Below are positions 47,649 through 58,955 of a DNA stretch of 64,000 nt, piece after piece. Source of the stretch: an uncultured Roseobacter sp. (lineage in GTDB: Bacteria; Pseudomonadota; Alphaproteobacteria; Rhodobacterales; Rhodobacteraceae); assembly GCF_947492555.1 (NCBI RefSeq), contig NZ_CANLNE010000003.1, positions 1,054,001 to 1,118,000 of the forward strand, read 5' to 3'. The notes under the pieces are model-generated. The model was not told the origin of the DNA. It was given only the letters and a program-made list of their open reading frames with translations, and made no database searches. Every line of letters starts with the position of its first letter. Within the stretch, counting starts at the first letter, position 1. The position numbers were made by a program, and so were the translations under genes.

Positions 47649-50210
47649 CTAATAAAGACCGCCCGAACTCAACGTCCCGAAATCCGCCTTGGGGCCAACT
47701 GTCGCGGTGTCACCCGTCGATGTGGTTACCTGCTGGGTCTGGCGCGTACCCACCTCCTTGAACAGCGGCAGGTTCTGCCCCATCGCAAATCCACCATCAT
47801 AGGTGATGCCGAAGATCGGTTGCTCCCCCTCACGGAAGTATTCTGCCACCACCGACGCCCCCGTGGCGCTGTCATCCAGTCGCGCGCCGGTAAAACGATC
47901 AATCTTGATAAACCGACCACCGGGCGGCACCTCGAACGGTCCGCCGCCGTATTTCTTGGTCGCCTCCTCCATGAATTCCTGGAACACCGGCCCGCACATG
48001 GTGCCGCCATAGGCGCTGCGCCCCAGACTGCGGGGCTGGTCATACCCGATGTAGCAGCCCGCCACGATATTGCTGGTGAACCCGACAAACCAGACATCCT
48101 TGGCGTCATTTGTCGTGCCCGTCTTTCCCGCCGTCGGCACGGGCAGTTTCACATGGGCCGCCGCTGTGCCGCGATCCACAACACCGCGCATCATCGAGGT
48201 CAGCTGGTAGGCGGTGATTGCGTCCATCACCTGTTCGCGGTTGGAGATGACCTTGGGCGGCAGTCCGGGCTCAAGGCTGGGCTGCGCGCAATCGTAACAC
48301 AGCCGCTCATCGTGGCGATAAATCGTCTTACCATAGCGGTCCTGCACCCGGTCCACCAGTGTAGGTTGAACCCGTTCGCCGCCATTGGCGAACATCGCAT
48401 AGGCTGCAACCATCTGATAAAGCGTGGTTTCCTCGGAGCCCAGCGAGTTTGCAAGAAAGGTACCCATGTTGTCATAGACGCCAAACCGTTCGGCGTAGTC
48501 GGCCACCACATCCATGCCGATCTCTTGTGCCAGCCGGATGGTCATCAGGTTACGGGATCGTTCAATTCCGGTGCGCAGCGGGGTCGGGCCATAGAATTCG
48601 CGCGAGGAATTGCGGGGCCGCCAGAGACCCTGCGGTGTATTGATCTCGATGGGCGCATCCACGACGATGGTGGCCGGGGAATAGCCACTGTCGAGCGCGG
48701 CGGCATAGACAAATGGTTTAAAGCTGGAGCCCGGCTGCCGCTTGGCCTGGGTGGCGCGATTGAACACGCTGGACTGGTAAGAGAACCCACCCTGCATCGA
48801 AATCACACGGCCGGTGTTCACGTCCATCGCCACGAAACCACCCTGCACCTCCGGGACCTGCCGCAAGGTCCAGCGCACAAAGGTGCCGTCCTCATCCGAG
48901 GTCATGGCGCGCACATGCACCACGTCACCGACTTCCAGCAGGTCGCCTGCGACCTTCGCCTTACTGTTCAATTGGCCGTCTTCGGTCCGTTTGCGCGCCC
49001 AGGCCACATCCCGGGCGGTGATGAAATGCCCGTCTTCATCCTCTTCGACACCTTCGATGCCGATCCGCGCATCGTTGCTGCCGACGGAAAGGACAACCGC
49101 CGGGTACCAGGGGCCGTCCAGATCGATATCCCGGGCCATCTTGGTTTCCGACAGCGCCGCGCGCCAGCTTTCCTCGTCCTCCAGTTGGGCGGGGTCGATC
49201 TTGATCTTGGCCTCGCGCCAGACGCCCTGCTTGCGGTCATAATCCTCGAGCGCGCGGCGCAGCGAGGTCGCGGCAAGCGGCTGCAACTCCTGATCAATCG
49301 TTGCGCGCACGGTCAGACCGCCGGTGAAAAATTCGCCTTCACCAAAATCCTCGGTCAACTGACGCCGGATTTCATCGGTAAAGTAGTCGCGCGGCGGCAG
49401 TTCCGCCTTGAAGCTTTCGAAATCGCCGTTCTGCACCGACCGCAGGGGTTCGTTCAGCTCTGACAGCAACACCTCCTGAGAGATATAGCCGTTCTCCATC
49501 ATTTCCTTCAGCACGAAATTGCGCCGCGCCAGCAGGCGTTCTTTCTGTCGCACCGGGTGATAATCACTGGGCGCTTTTGGCAAAGACGCCAGGAAGGCCG
49601 CCTCGTGCGGGGCCAGATCGCTGAGCGATTTGTTGAAATAGGTCTGGCCCGCCGCTGCGACGCCATAGGAGTTCTGGCCGAGGAAAATCTCATTCATGTA
49701 GAGCTCGAGGATCTGCTCCTTGCTCAGCGTTTCCTCTAGCCGGGCGGCGAGGATGATTTCCTTGATCTTGCGCTCTGCCCGGCGGTCCCCGGAGAGCAGG
49801 AAGTTCTTCATGACCTGCTGCGTGATGGTGGAGGCGCCGCGCACATCCTGCCCGCGCGACCGGACCGCATCGACAGCCGCAGCCCCGATACCGCGCAGAT
49901 CATAGCCGTCGTGGGTGTAGAAATTCTTGTCTTCCGCCGAGATGAACGCCTGTTTCACCAGATCCGGGATCGTCTCCGCCGGGGCGAAAAGCCGCCGCTC
50001 CTTGGCAAATTCGTCAATGATCTGTCCCTGCCCGGAGTAGATCCGGCTGATGGTGGGCGGCGAATACTGCGCCAGCGACTCGTGGCTGGGCAGGTCCCGC
50101 CCGTACATCCAGAAGATCGCGCCAACGGTCAACGCAACCATGCCGATGGCCATGGTGATCGTGGTGAAGATGCCCCCGAAAAAGGACAGGATAAAACGGA
50201 ACACTGGCAA
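47649..50210 (-). CDS. mrcA: Penicillin-binding protein 1A
   Basis: [63 protein letters not shown]. Confidence 0.96.
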   Translation of the reverse strand: MPVFRFILSFFGGIFTTITMAIGMVALTVGAIFWMYGRDLPSHESLAQYSPPTISRIYSGQGQIIDEFAKERRLFAPAETIPDLVKQAFISAEDKNFYTHDGYDLRGIGAAAVDAVRSRGQDVRGASTITQQVMKNFLLSGDRRAERKIKEIILAARLEETLSKEQILELYMNEIFLGQNSYGVAAAGQTYFNKSLSDLAPHEAAFLASLPKAPSDYHPVRQKERLLARRNFVLKEMMENGYISQEVLLSELNEPLRSVQNGDFESFKAELPPRDYFTDEIRRQLTEDFGEGEFFTGGLTVRATIDQELQPLAATSLRRALEDYDRKQGVWREAKIKIDPAQLEDEESWRAALSETKMARDIDLDGPWYPAVVLSVGSNDARIGIEGVEEDEDGHFITARDVAWARKRTEDGQLNSKAKVAGDLLEVGDVVHVRAMTSDEDGTFVRWTLRQVPEVQGGFVAMDVNTGRVISMQGGFSYQSSVFNRATQAKRQPGSSFKPFVYAAALDSGYSPATIVVDAPIEINTPQGLWRPRNSSREFYGPTPLRTGIERSRNLMTIRLAQEIGMDVVADYAERFGVYDNMGTFLANSLGSEETTLYQMVAAYAMFANGGERVQPTLVDRVQDRYGKTIYRHDERLCYDCAQPSLEPGLPPKVISNREQVMDAITAYQLTSMMRGVVDRGTAAAHVKLPVPTAGKTGTTNDAKDVWFVGFTSNIVAGCYIGYDQPRSLGRSAYGGTMCGPVFQEFMEEATKKYGGGPFEVPPGGRFIKIDRFTGARLDDSATGASVVAEYFREGEQPIFGITYDGGFAMGQNLPLFKEVGTRQTQQVTTSTGDTATVGPKADFGTLSSGGLY

Positions 50211-50321
50211 AATGCCTTTCTACGCTGGACTGGGTTTACATATAGGCATTGCGGCAAGGCAGGTCAAAACACGATCAGGTGCCAGAGCAGCCGGATTACG
50301 CCGGTTTTCCGCCTTTGCGCA

Positions 50322-51539
50322 TTATTGCCGGACCAGAGGGCGTTTCGCCGCATCCGCGTCACGCCACGTCAGGATCGATTGCACCATACCACTCACAATC
50401 CCCGCGCGCCAAACCGGGTCACGCAGGTTGTCCAGATCGCGCTTGCTGGAGAGAAAACCGACCTCGACCAGAACCGATGGGATGTCGGCGGATTTCAGCA
50501 CCGAAAAACCTGCCCTGCGCAGGGGTCGGCGGTTCATCGGCCCACCCGCCTCCGTCATCCCATCCACAAGCGCCTGCGCCAGCGCATTGGAGCGGGGTTC
50601 GGTCTCCTGCCGGGCAAGATCCAGCAGCACACTGGCCACCTGATCATCCGAGCCGGTCAGATCGGTACCGGCGATGATATCGGCGCGGTTGTGACGAGCG
50701 GCCAGATGCGCGGTGGCGGTGTCGCTGGCCTCATCGGAAAGGACATAGACCGTCGCCCCCTGCGCGCCGCCCTGGCTCAGCGCATCCGCGTGCAGGGACA
50801 AAAACACATCCGCCCCGGCGCGATGCGCAATCGCCACGCGCCCCTCCAGCGAGACAAAGACATCCTCTTCCCGCGTCAGAACCACATCGACGTCACCTGC
50901 GCGCAGCAACGCCTCGCGCAGCTCCTGCGCGATCTGCAGCATCAGCTCTTTTTCGTTGATATCCTCCCGTTCCGCGCCGGGATCGACCCCGCCATGTCCG
51001 GGATCAATCGCCACAACAAAGCGGTCATCGATCAGCGGTGCCACCACGGGTTGGGCAGCCGGTTCGGGCCAGAGGGCGTTTTTCGGGGCCCCTGCCCGGG
51101 CCGCAAATTCACTGTCCGACGCCGGTGTCAGACCGACCCGCAGTACCGCCTGACCGGAGCTTTGATCGACAGTCATGCCGATCTCATCGGGCACCATTGG
51201 CTCGGTCATGCCCGCGACAAGCCGCGACCATCCGGGTTGAAAGTTGCCGAACCGTACATCCGTGAGAGCACTGTCCTCCGGCAGCAGATCAGTGGCGCGC
51301 ACGCCGGACCAATCCACTTCTCGAAAATCGATCACCAGCCGAGGCGGCCCATCCAGTGTGAACACCCGAAATGGTACCCCCTGGCTGAGGTGCAATGTGA
51401 TTTCGGACCGGCCAAACCACCCCGTCTCGATCCGGCTCTCGTCCGGGTTGACGCGCGCGATGGCGCTGAGCTCTTGCGCCGCGCCCGGACCGGCGCAGAG
51501 CGTCACGAGGACCGCCCAAAGGGATATTTGCCGGATCAT
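50322..51539 (-). CDS. amiC: N-acetylmuramoyl-L-alanine amidase
   Basis: AMIN-like N-terminus; VVAIDPGHGGVDPGAERED; FLSLHADALSQGGAQGATVYVLS; VEVGFLSSKRD. Confidence 0.94.
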   Translation of the reverse strand: MIRQISLWAVLVTLCAGPGAAQELSAIARVNPDESRIETGWFGRSEITLHLSQGVPFRVFTLDGPPRLVIDFREVDWSGVRATDLLPEDSALTDVRFGNFQPGWSRLVAGMTEPMVPDEIGMTVDQSSGQAVLRVGLTPASDSEFAARAGAPKNALWPEPAAQPVVAPLIDDRFVVAIDPGHGGVDPGAEREDINEKELMLQIAQELREALLRAGDVDVVLTREEDVFVSLEGRVAIAHRAGADVFLSLHADALSQGGAQGATVYVLSDEASDTATAHLAARHNRADIIAGTDLTGSDDQVASVLLDLARQETEPRSNALAQALVDGMTEAGGPMNRRPLRRAGFSVLKSADIPSVLVEVGFLSSKRDLDNLRDPVWRAGIVSGMVQSILTWRDADAAKRPLVRQ

Positions 51540-51604
51540 CTACTGCTCTGCCGGTTGTTGTTTTGCCCACCCTAGCAAAGCTGCGGCACTGGGGGAATCC
51601 CCGA

Positions 51605-52747
51605 TCAGCGGCGCTGCATGAAATCCTTGAGCCTGCCCAGCCCCTCGACGATGTCAGCTGTGCTGCGGGCGTAGGAAAATCGCAACGTCGTATGCCCCCG
51701 TTCGGGGTCAAAATCGAGACCCGGCGTGACCGACACCCCCGCTTGCTCCAGAATTTCGGCGGCAAAGGCACGGCTGTCCTGCGTCAGGTCAGACACGTCG
51801 GCATAGACGTAAAACGCGCCATCCGGCGGAGCGATCCTGGTGAACCCGGCCTCCGGCAGCCCCGACAGCATCAAATCGCGGTTTGCCCGGTAGACGGCCA
51901 TGTTCGCCTGCAATTCGTCCTCCGCGTCCATAGCGGCAAGGGCTGCGATCTGGCTGGCATGCGGGGCACAGATGAACATGTTCTGGGCAATGCGTTCGAC
52001 GATGCGCACATGATCTTCGGGCACAACCATCCAGCCCACGCGCCAGCCGGTCATCGAAAAATACTTGGAAAACGAATTGATCACATAGGCATCATCCGTG
52101 ATCTGCAGAGAGGTGACGGCTTTGGCCTCATATTCGATACCGTGGTAGATTTCGTCCGAGATGAACGAGGCCTCCTGCGCTTGCGCCGCCTCGATCAGGG
52201 CGCGCATGGCGGGCCTGTCAAGCATTGTCCCTGTGGGGTTGGCCGGTGACGCCACCATCAGCCCGGCCAGATTCATGCCTGCGAAATCCTGAGGCACCGG
52301 CTGATAGCGGTTTTCCAGCGCCGTGGGCAGATCGACGGGTTGCAAATCCAGCGCCCGCAGGATCTGCCGGTAGCTGGGATAGCCGGGCGCGCCGATCCCC
52401 ACCCGATCGCCGGTGTCGAAAAGGGCGGTGAAACTCAGCAGGAATCCGCCAGAGGAGCCGGGCGTGATCACCACCCGGTTCGGGTCAAGATCGACATTGT
52501 ACCAGTCGCCGTACATGCGCGCAATGCGCGCGCGCAATTCCGGCAGGCCCAGGGCCACGGTATAGCCAAGCGGGCCCGCCGCCATTGCCCGGTTCAGCGC
52601 CTCAGCCGCTGCAACGGGGGCACCGGTGCCGGGTTGACCAACTTCCATGTGGATGACGTGACGGCCCGCGTCCTCCAGACGGCGCGCCGCCTCCATCACA
52701 TCCATCACAATGAAGGGATCGACCAAGGACCGCCTTGAACTCCGCAT
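51605..52747 (-). CDS. Pyridoxal phosphate-dependent aminotransferase (class I/II)
   Basis: MVASPANPTGTMLD; YVINSFSKYFSMTGWRVGWMV (PLP lysine). Confidence 0.95.
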   Translation of the reverse strand: MRSSRRSLVDPFIVMDVMEAARRLEDAGRHVIHMEVGQPGTGAPVAAAEALNRAMAAGPLGYTVALGLPELRARIARMYGDWYNVDLDPNRVVITPGSSGGFLLSFTALFDTGDRVGIGAPGYPSYRQILRALDLQPVDLPTALENRYQPVPQDFAGMNLAGLMVASPANPTGTMLDRPAMRALIEAAQAQEASFISDEIYHGIEYEAKAVTSLQITDDAYVINSFSKYFSMTGWRVGWMVVPEDHVRIVERIAQNMFICAPHASQIAALAAMDAEDELQANMAVYRANRDLMLSGLPEAGFTRIAPPDGAFYVYADVSDLTQDSRAFAAEILEQAGVSVTPGLDFDPERGHTTLRFSYARSTADIVEGLGRLKDFMQRR

Positions 52748-52770
52748 GAAATCACTCCAATCTTTTCCTC

Positions 52771-54105
52771 ATGGTCTTTCACCTTGTCTTCCGACTGACG
52801 TCAATCCCGGCGCTGCTGGTCTGGCTTCTGGTGGCGCCGTTGCAGGCCCAGGGCCTCCTGCGGGATGCCGATCTGGAATACGGGCTCAAGCAGCTGGCTG
52901 CCCCGATTTTGGGCGCGGCAGGCCTCAGCCCCTCACGTGTCAAGGTGTTGGTAGTGAACGACAATTCGCTCAACGCCTTTGTCGTCAGCAATGACGCGAT
53001 TTTTGTGAACTACGGGCTAATCAACCGGATGCAATCCGCCCCCATGTTGCAGGCCGTGCTGGCCCATGAGGCCGCCCACATCGTCAATGGTCACATTACC
53101 CGGCGCATGACCAACATGGCCAGCGCCCGCACTGCCGCAGGCTTTGGCCTTGCGCTGGCAGCGGTTGCGGCGGCGGCGGGCGCTGGCGACGCCGCAGGGG
53201 GCATCGCCCTGGGCACACAAAGCTCGGCGCGGGCTCGGTTCTTTAAACACACCCGTGCCGAAGAGGCCTCCGCCGATCAGTCCGGCATCCGGTTCATGAA
53301 ATCCAGTGGCGTCGATCCGCAGGGCATGGCGGACGTGCTGGATTTGTTTCGTGGTCAGGAAGTGCTCGCTGAAACCCGTCAGGATCCTTACCTGCGCAGC
53401 CACCCCCTGTCGCGGGATCGTTTTCGCGCAGTCGAGGGTTTTGTCGCGGCCTATGGGCGGCAGGGAGCTGAAAACCCCGACGCGGCCTATTGGTTCGAGC
53501 GGGTAAAAGGCAAGCTCAGCGCCTACACGCGCTCGCCGAAATGGACATTGCGCAGGCTGAATGACAGCCCCTACACCGACGTCCGCCTGCTGCGCGAGGC
53601 CATTGCGGAACACCGGCAATCCCGCACAAAACAGGCTTTGAGCGCCATCGACAAAGCCATCGCACAGCGCCCGAACGACCCCTTCCTGCACGACCAACGT
53701 GGGCAGATCCTTCTGGAGACGCGGAACTTTCAAGCCGCCGTCGCGGCCTACGGGCGTGCGGCACAGCTTGCGCCCAATGACGCGCTGATCCTGTCCGGCT
53801 ATGGGGGAGCCTTGCTTGCCACCGGCGACGTCAAGCGCGCACGCCAGTTTCTGGAGAAGGCCCGCACCATCGATTTTCGCGACGGCTCCATGCTGCGCGA
53901 CCTGTCCGTGGCTTACGCGAAATCCGGACAGACCGGCATGGCGTCCCTTGTCACCGCAGAACGCTATGCCCTGTCCGGCAGAATGGAAGACGCTGGCATC
54001 CACGCCAAACGCGCCGTGGGCCTGCTGTCGGCGGGCACCGGCCCTTGGCAACGCGCCCAGGATGTGTTGAGTGCATCCGAACGCGCCGAAAAACAACGGA
54101 GATAA
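52771..54105 (+). CDS. M48 family metalloprotease with TPR (BepA-like)
   Basis: LQAVLAHEAAHIVNGHITRR; signal peptide; C-terminal TPR region. Confidence 0.93.
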   Translation: MVFHLVFRLTSIPALLVWLLVAPLQAQGLLRDADLEYGLKQLAAPILGAAGLSPSRVKVLVVNDNSLNAFVVSNDAIFVNYGLINRMQSAPMLQAVLAHEAAHIVNGHITRRMTNMASARTAAGFGLALAAVAAAAGAGDAAGGIALGTQSSARARFFKHTRAEEASADQSGIRFMKSSGVDPQGMADVLDLFRGQEVLAETRQDPYLRSHPLSRDRFRAVEGFVAAYGRQGAENPDAAYWFERVKGKLSAYTRSPKWTLRRLNDSPYTDVRLLREAIAEHRQSRTKQALSAIDKAIAQRPNDPFLHDQRGQILLETRNFQAAVAAYGRAAQLAPNDALILSGYGGALLATGDVKRARQFLEKARTIDFRDGSMLRDLSVAYAKSGQTGMASLVTAERYALSGRMEDAGIHAKRAVGLLSAGTGPWQRAQDVLSASERAEKQRR

Positions 54106-54109
54106 CCCA

Positions 54110-54856
54110 ATGCTCAACCGCCTGATCCTACCCGCCGTACTGGCCGCCTGGGCGCTTCCTGCGACAGCGCTCGACCTCAAAACAATGGATGCCGAGGAGC
54201 GCGCGCTCTTTCGTGCTGAGGTGCGCGCCTATCTGATGGAAAACCCCGAAGTGATCATGGAAGCGGTGCAGGCGCTGGAGAACCGCCAGGCCGAAGCACA
54301 GGCGCAGGCGGATTTGACGCTGGTGTCGGACCACGCTGATGCGATTTTCAACGACGGTTTTTCCTATGTCGGCGGGAACCCTGAGGGGGATATTACGCTG
54401 GTGGAGTTCATGGATTACCGCTGTGGGTTTTGCAAACGCGCCTATGGTGAAGTAGAAAAACTCTTGGAGTCAGACGGAAACATCCGCTTCATCGTGAAGG
54501 AATTTCCGATCCTGGGTGAGCAGTCCCTGCTGGCATCGCGCTTTGTGATCGCCGCGAAACAGCTTGACGGTGATGAGGCTTACAGGTCCTTGCATGACGC
54601 GTTGATGGTGTTCAATGGCGACATCACGTTGCCGGCGCTGCGTCGCCTGTCAGCAACATATGGACTTGACGCTGACGCCATCGAGGCGCGCATGGATGAC
54701 GATTCCGTCACGGACGAGATCGCCCAGACCCGCGCGCTCGCGCAGGAATTGCGCATCACCGGCACGCCGACGTTCGTCATGCATGACGAGATGCTGCGGG
54801 GCTTTCTGCCATATGATCAGATGCGCGCCATCGTGGAAGAGAAACGCGACCTATGA
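54110..54856 (+). CDS. DsbA family thiol oxidoreductase (Com1-like)
   Basis: LVEFMDYRCGFCKRAYGEVEKLL; VKEFPILGEQSLLASRFVIAA; ITGTPTFVMHDEM. Confidence 0.95.
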   Translation: MLNRLILPAVLAAWALPATALDLKTMDAEERALFRAEVRAYLMENPEVIMEAVQALENRQAEAQAQADLTLVSDHADAIFNDGFSYVGGNPEGDITLVEFMDYRCGFCKRAYGEVEKLLESDGNIRFIVKEFPILGEQSLLASRFVIAAKQLDGDEAYRSLHDALMVFNGDITLPALRRLSATYGLDADAIEARMDDDSVTDEIAQTRALAQELRITGTPTFVMHDEMLRGFLPYDQMRAIVEEKRDL

Positions 54857-54892
54857 ACCGCCGCGTCAACGCACGCCTTTAAGGGGCTGAAT

Positions 54893-56023
54893 TCACTCAG
54901 CAGCGCTCGGGATTGCCGCCTCCGCGTCGAGCGCGGCAGCCTTTGCCTCTACCTGCTCCACGATGTGGTCGATCATCTCGTCATTATTGAGCTTGTGGCT
55001 TTGCTTGCCCGCCAGATAGACCATGCCGGAGCCCGCGCCGCCGCCGGTAAATCCGACATCGGTCATCAGGGCCTCTCCCGGCCCATTCACAACGCAACCG
55101 ATAATGCTCAGGCTCATCGGCGTCTTGATGTGCTCCAGCCGTTTTTCCAGTTTTTCCACAGTCTTGATGACGTCAAAACCCTGGCGTGCGCAGCTGGGGC
55201 AACTGATGATGTTCACGCCGCGATGGCGCAGCCCCAGTGATTTCAGGATTTCATACCCGACCTTGACCTCCTCCACGGGGTCGGCCGAGAGGCTGACGCG
55301 GATCGTGTCACCGATCCCCATCCAGAGCAGGTTTCCCAGACCAATTGCAGATTTGATCGTGCCCGACGTCAGCCCGCCCGCTTCGGTGATCCCCAGGTGG
55401 ATTGGTGCATCTGTCGCCTCGGCCAGCTGCTGATACGCGGCTGCGGCCATGAAGACATCAGAAGCCTTGCAGGAGATTTTGAATTCGTGGAAATCGTTGT
55501 CCTGCAGAATCTTGATGTGATCAAGCCCGGATTCCACCATCGCATCCGGACAGGGTTCGCCGTATTTGTCGAGCAGATGCTTTTCCAGGCTGCCCGCGTT
55601 GACGCCAATCCGGATGGAGCAATTGTGGTCACGGGCGGCCTTAATCACCTCCTTGACGCGTTTTTCGTCGCCTATGTTGCCCGGGTTGATCCGCAGGCAG
55701 GCCGCTCCGGCTTCGGCGGCCTCAATGCCGCGTTTGTAGTGAAAATGAATATCGGCCACGATCGGCACTGAGACTTCCGGCACAATCTCTCGCAGCGCCT
55801 TTGAGGATGCCTGATCCGGAACCGAAATACGCACGATGTCCGCGCCAGCATCAGCGGCGGTCTGCACCTGTGCAATCGTCGCTTTCACATCCGTGGTGAG
55901 CGTATTTGTCATGGTTTGGACGGTGATGGGCGCGTCGCCCCCGACCGGCACATTGCCTACCATGATCTGACGTGATGTACGACGGTAGATGTTGCGCCAG
56001 GGGCGCACATGGTTCAACGACAT
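54893..56023 (-). CDS. ispG: Flavodoxin-dependent (E)-4-hydroxy-3-methylbut-2-enyl-diphosphate synthase
   Basis: [64 protein letters not shown]. Confidence 0.97.
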   Translation of the reverse strand: MSLNHVRPWRNIYRRTSRQIMVGNVPVGGDAPITVQTMTNTLTTDVKATIAQVQTAADAGADIVRISVPDQASSKALREIVPEVSVPIVADIHFHYKRGIEAAEAGAACLRINPGNIGDEKRVKEVIKAARDHNCSIRIGVNAGSLEKHLLDKYGEPCPDAMVESGLDHIKILQDNDFHEFKISCKASDVFMAAAAYQQLAEATDAPIHLGITEAGGLTSGTIKSAIGLGNLLWMGIGDTIRVSLSADPVEEVKVGYEILKSLGLRHRGVNIISCPSCARQGFDVIKTVEKLEKRLEHIKTPMSLSIIGCVVNGPGEALMTDVGFTGGGAGSGMVYLAGKQSHKLNNDEMIDHIVEQVEAKAAALDAEAAIPSAAE

Positions 56024-56111
56024 CAGCCTGTCCTTTGCCAAGAGCTCTTGGCAGTTAAAATAGACAGTCGGGGCGAAGCCCGCAATGGCAGGTTTTCGAA
56101 AGCTTTGGGTG

Positions 56112-57356
56112 TTAGTCCGTCGCCGGGACTAAAGGCGTCTGCAACTCAACAACCGTTGTGGCCAGCGCTTCATCCGCGGCCAGGTCTGCCACCGTGTAGC
56201 GCGCTTTCAGTGCGTCCACCTCTAGCGGCAATTTGGAGGTCACTGTCCCCGTCTCGCCAACCGGGCCGTAGTATTCACCACTGAGCGCAAAATAGATCGC
56301 ACCACTCTCACCCGTGCGCAGGGTCGGGGGAATTTCCGAAGCCGGCGCATCCCACGTATCGCCCGGCTCCATAATTGTCTCGAAGATAACTGTACCATCC
56401 GCTGCGCTCACACGTACCCACGATGGGCGCACGGCAACCATTCGGAGCGCAGGACCAGGCGCCTGAACAACCTGCGGTACCGGCGTTGGCTCGATCAAAG
56501 CGGCGGATACAACGGCATCAATGGCGCCTGCAAAGCTCTGAGTCTCAGGCACCACATCATTTTCAACGCTGGCGAAATTACCAATGGAGCGTGGATCAAT
56601 GGTTGAAATGGGTGCATCCCGCGCCACGAGCACCGGTACATCCAATGCCTGCGGGCGATAAAGTCGATCTAGGGCTTCAGCATCAGCACGCGGTTTATCC
56701 GTACTCCCGGGCGTTGGTATCGCACCCGTCGTGTCCGGCGCAGCTGCCAGAACGCCGTCCAAGGGATCGAGATCGGAAAGGACAATCGGCGTCTGCTCAA
56801 CCGGCGCCACCTGAACGCGCTGCACCTCTTGGAGTACAGAGTAGCCGCCGAAGCCGATCGCGCCGATCAGCGCAAGCAGCACCAGAGACGAGCCAACTGC
56901 GCTTGGCTCAATACCAGAAAAGAAGCCATCCCGTGTGGGGACAAAAGGTGTCCCCGGACGGCTAAAGATATCGCCGTCCATCGGTCGGTTGATCGCATCA
57001 TCACGGTTGGACTTCTTGATCACGGATGCCTTTGAGGACATACCGTGCGCGACGGAAAAGCCACTTTCCTCACAGAAGGTCTCAAACGCCTCGTCCGGGT
57101 TCATCCCCAGATAACGGGCATAGGAGCGCACATAACCCGCGATAAAGCCCGGCGTATCAAAGGCATCAGGGTCGCAGTTTTCAATTGCTGCAATGTAAGC
57201 TGCTTTGATCCGCAACTCACGCTGTACATCAAGAAGGGATTTGCCCATCGTGGCACGTTCGCCACGCATTACATCGCCGAGTCGCAGATCGAAATCATCG
57301 AACGCCTTGCGTTCGACTTTCTCCTCAACACTCTCTGAGTGCTTGCGCCCAGTCAT
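56112..57356 (-). CDS. RodZ-like helix-turn-helix protein with DUF4115 C-terminus
   Basis: [64 protein letters not shown]; one TM; ispG neighbour. Confidence 0.87.
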   Translation of the reverse strand: MTGRKHSESVEEKVERKAFDDFDLRLGDVMRGERATMGKSLLDVQRELRIKAAYIAAIENCDPDAFDTPGFIAGYVRSYARYLGMNPDEAFETFCEESGFSVAHGMSSKASVIKKSNRDDAINRPMDGDIFSRPGTPFVPTRDGFFSGIEPSAVGSSLVLLALIGAIGFGGYSVLQEVQRVQVAPVEQTPIVLSDLDPLDGVLAAAPDTTGAIPTPGSTDKPRADAEALDRLYRPQALDVPVLVARDAPISTIDPRSIGNFASVENDVVPETQSFAGAIDAVVSAALIEPTPVPQVVQAPGPALRMVAVRPSWVRVSAADGTVIFETIMEPGDTWDAPASEIPPTLRTGESGAIYFALSGEYYGPVGETGTVTSKLPLEVDALKARYTVADLAADEALATTVVELQTPLVPATD

Positions 57357-57448
57357 ACTACGTCCTGCCCCGTCTTCCCGTGCCTGCCTAACGCCTCCGT
57401 CAGACTTAGAATCGTCCCCACGATTCGTACCTGACCTCTTGTTTATGT

Positions 57449-57497
57449 TAGGTTAACACAAGACAACTCCAATTTCATCCAGGGTAGTGTTAACCTA
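57449..57497. repeat. Inverted repeat, 11-bp arms TAGGTTAACAC / GTGTTAACCTA, 27-nt spacer
   Basis: 57449..57459 and 57487..57497; spans hemA 3' end and rodZ-like upstream region. Confidence 0.8.
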
Positions 57498-58713
57498 CAT
57501 CTTCGGCACGATTTAGCGCACAATGTGACCAAAGTCCGTCCATTGCGTGAACCAGAGCGTCCATCTCATCCGGCCCGTGTACAGGCGATGGCGTGAAGCG
57601 AAGACGTTCCGTGCCTCGGGGCACGGTCGGGAAATTGATGGGTTGGACGTAGATGCCGTGGTCGTCCAGCAGCATGTCGCTGAGCAGTTTCGTATGCACG
57701 GGATTGCCCACGATTACAGGGACGATATGGCTGCCGTAGTCGATGATTGGCAAACCCAATCCCTTCAGACGCAGCTTGAGAATACGGGCCTGGGTCTGGT
57801 GTTGTTCGCGCAACTCCGGCGCGCGTTTCAGGAAGGCAACGGAAGCCGCAGCACCCGCAGCAATGGCCGGTGGCAGCGAGGTCGTAAAGATGAACCCCGG
57901 CGCGTAAGATCTTATTGCATCACACATTTTCTCTGATGCGGCAATGTATCCGCCCATCACGCCAAATGCTTTGGCCAACGTACCGTTGATGATATCGAGA
58001 CGGTGCATCAGACGGTCCCGCTCTGCCACGCCGGCACCGCGTGCACCGTACATGCCAACCGCGTGCACCTCATCGATGTAGGTCAGCGCGCCGAATTCAT
58101 CAGCAAGATCGCAGATTTCCTTGATCGGGCCGAAATCGCCATCCATTGAATAAATCGATTCAAAAGCGATGATCTTAGGCGCTGCCGGGTCGTCCGCTTC
58201 GAGCAATTCGCGTAAATGTGCGACATCATTGTGGCGGAAGATACGTTTCGCGCCGCCATTCCGGCGCACACCTTCGATCATGGAGGCGTGGTTCAAGGCG
58301 TCCGAATAAATGATCAGGCCGGGAAAAAGTTTCGGCAATGTCGAGAGCGTCGCATCATTCGCGATGTAGGCAGAAGTAAAGAGCAGGGCCGCTTCCTTGC
58401 CGTGTAGGTCGGCCAGTTCCGCCTCCAACCGCTTGTGATAGACCGTGGTGCCGGAAATATTGCGTGTGCCGCCGGAGCCCGCGCCCGTGGCATCAATGGC
58501 CTCGTGCATCGCCTCCAGCACAACAGGATGCTGCCCCATGCCGAGGTAATCGTTCCCACACCAGACAGTCACAGGCTGCGTGGTACCATCCGGGCGGGTG
58601 CGTGTGGCATGCGGGAAATGGCCGTTGTGGCGTTCGATATCGATGAAGGTCCTGTAGCGTCCCTCTTCGTGCAGACGCGCAATGGCCTGATCCAGCTTGT
58701 CGTTGTAGCTCAC
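57490..58713 (-). CDS. hemA: 5-aminolevulinate synthase (GTG start)
   Basis: [72 protein letters not shown]. Confidence 0.96.
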   Translation of the reverse strand: MSYNDKLDQAIARLHEEGRYRTFIDIERHNGHFPHATRTRPDGTTQPVTVWCGNDYLGMGQHPVVLEAMHEAIDATGAGSGGTRNISGTTVYHKRLEAELADLHGKEAALLFTSAYIANDATLSTLPKLFPGLIIYSDALNHASMIEGVRRNGGAKRIFRHNDVAHLRELLEADDPAAPKIIAFESIYSMDGDFGPIKEICDLADEFGALTYIDEVHAVGMYGARGAGVAERDRLMHRLDIINGTLAKAFGVMGGYIAASEKMCDAIRSYAPGFIFTTSLPPAIAAGAAASVAFLKRAPELREQHQTQARILKLRLKGLGLPIIDYGSHIVPVIVGNPVHTKLLSDMLLDDHGIYVQPINFPTVPRGTERLRFTPSPVHGPDEMDALVHAMDGLWSHCALNRAEDVG

Positions 58714-58831
58714 CCGGTGTCTCCTTCGTACGATCCCGGGCCGTCCGTGCCTTTGGAATCTTTCTAACTCAAGCAATATAGTTCCCTTGCTTAAGGTTCA
58801 ATCATCTTAAGGTGCACACCATGTCGCAGCC

Positions 58832-58845
58832 TTGACATGCATCAA
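58832..58845. promoter_or_regulatory. FNR/FnrL-type box TTGAC-ATGC-ATCAA upstream of hemA
   Basis: One mismatch to TTGAT-N4-ATCAA; 119 bp from hemA start and 111 bp from the M20 peptidase start. Confidence 0.65.
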
Positions 58846-58955
58846 GTGAAGACTCCGTCACATCTGCGCGCGGCTGGCCGCGGATTTCGCATTGGGACCG
58901 CTGGACACCGCTCTGCACGCTGATACGGTTTGCCGCGAAGCAAAGGAGCCTTCTG

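Noticed and set aside
47460-49463. 667-aa plus-strand ORF antisense to prfB/mrcA
   Set aside because: Shadow of strongly supported prfB and PBP1A; no motifs.
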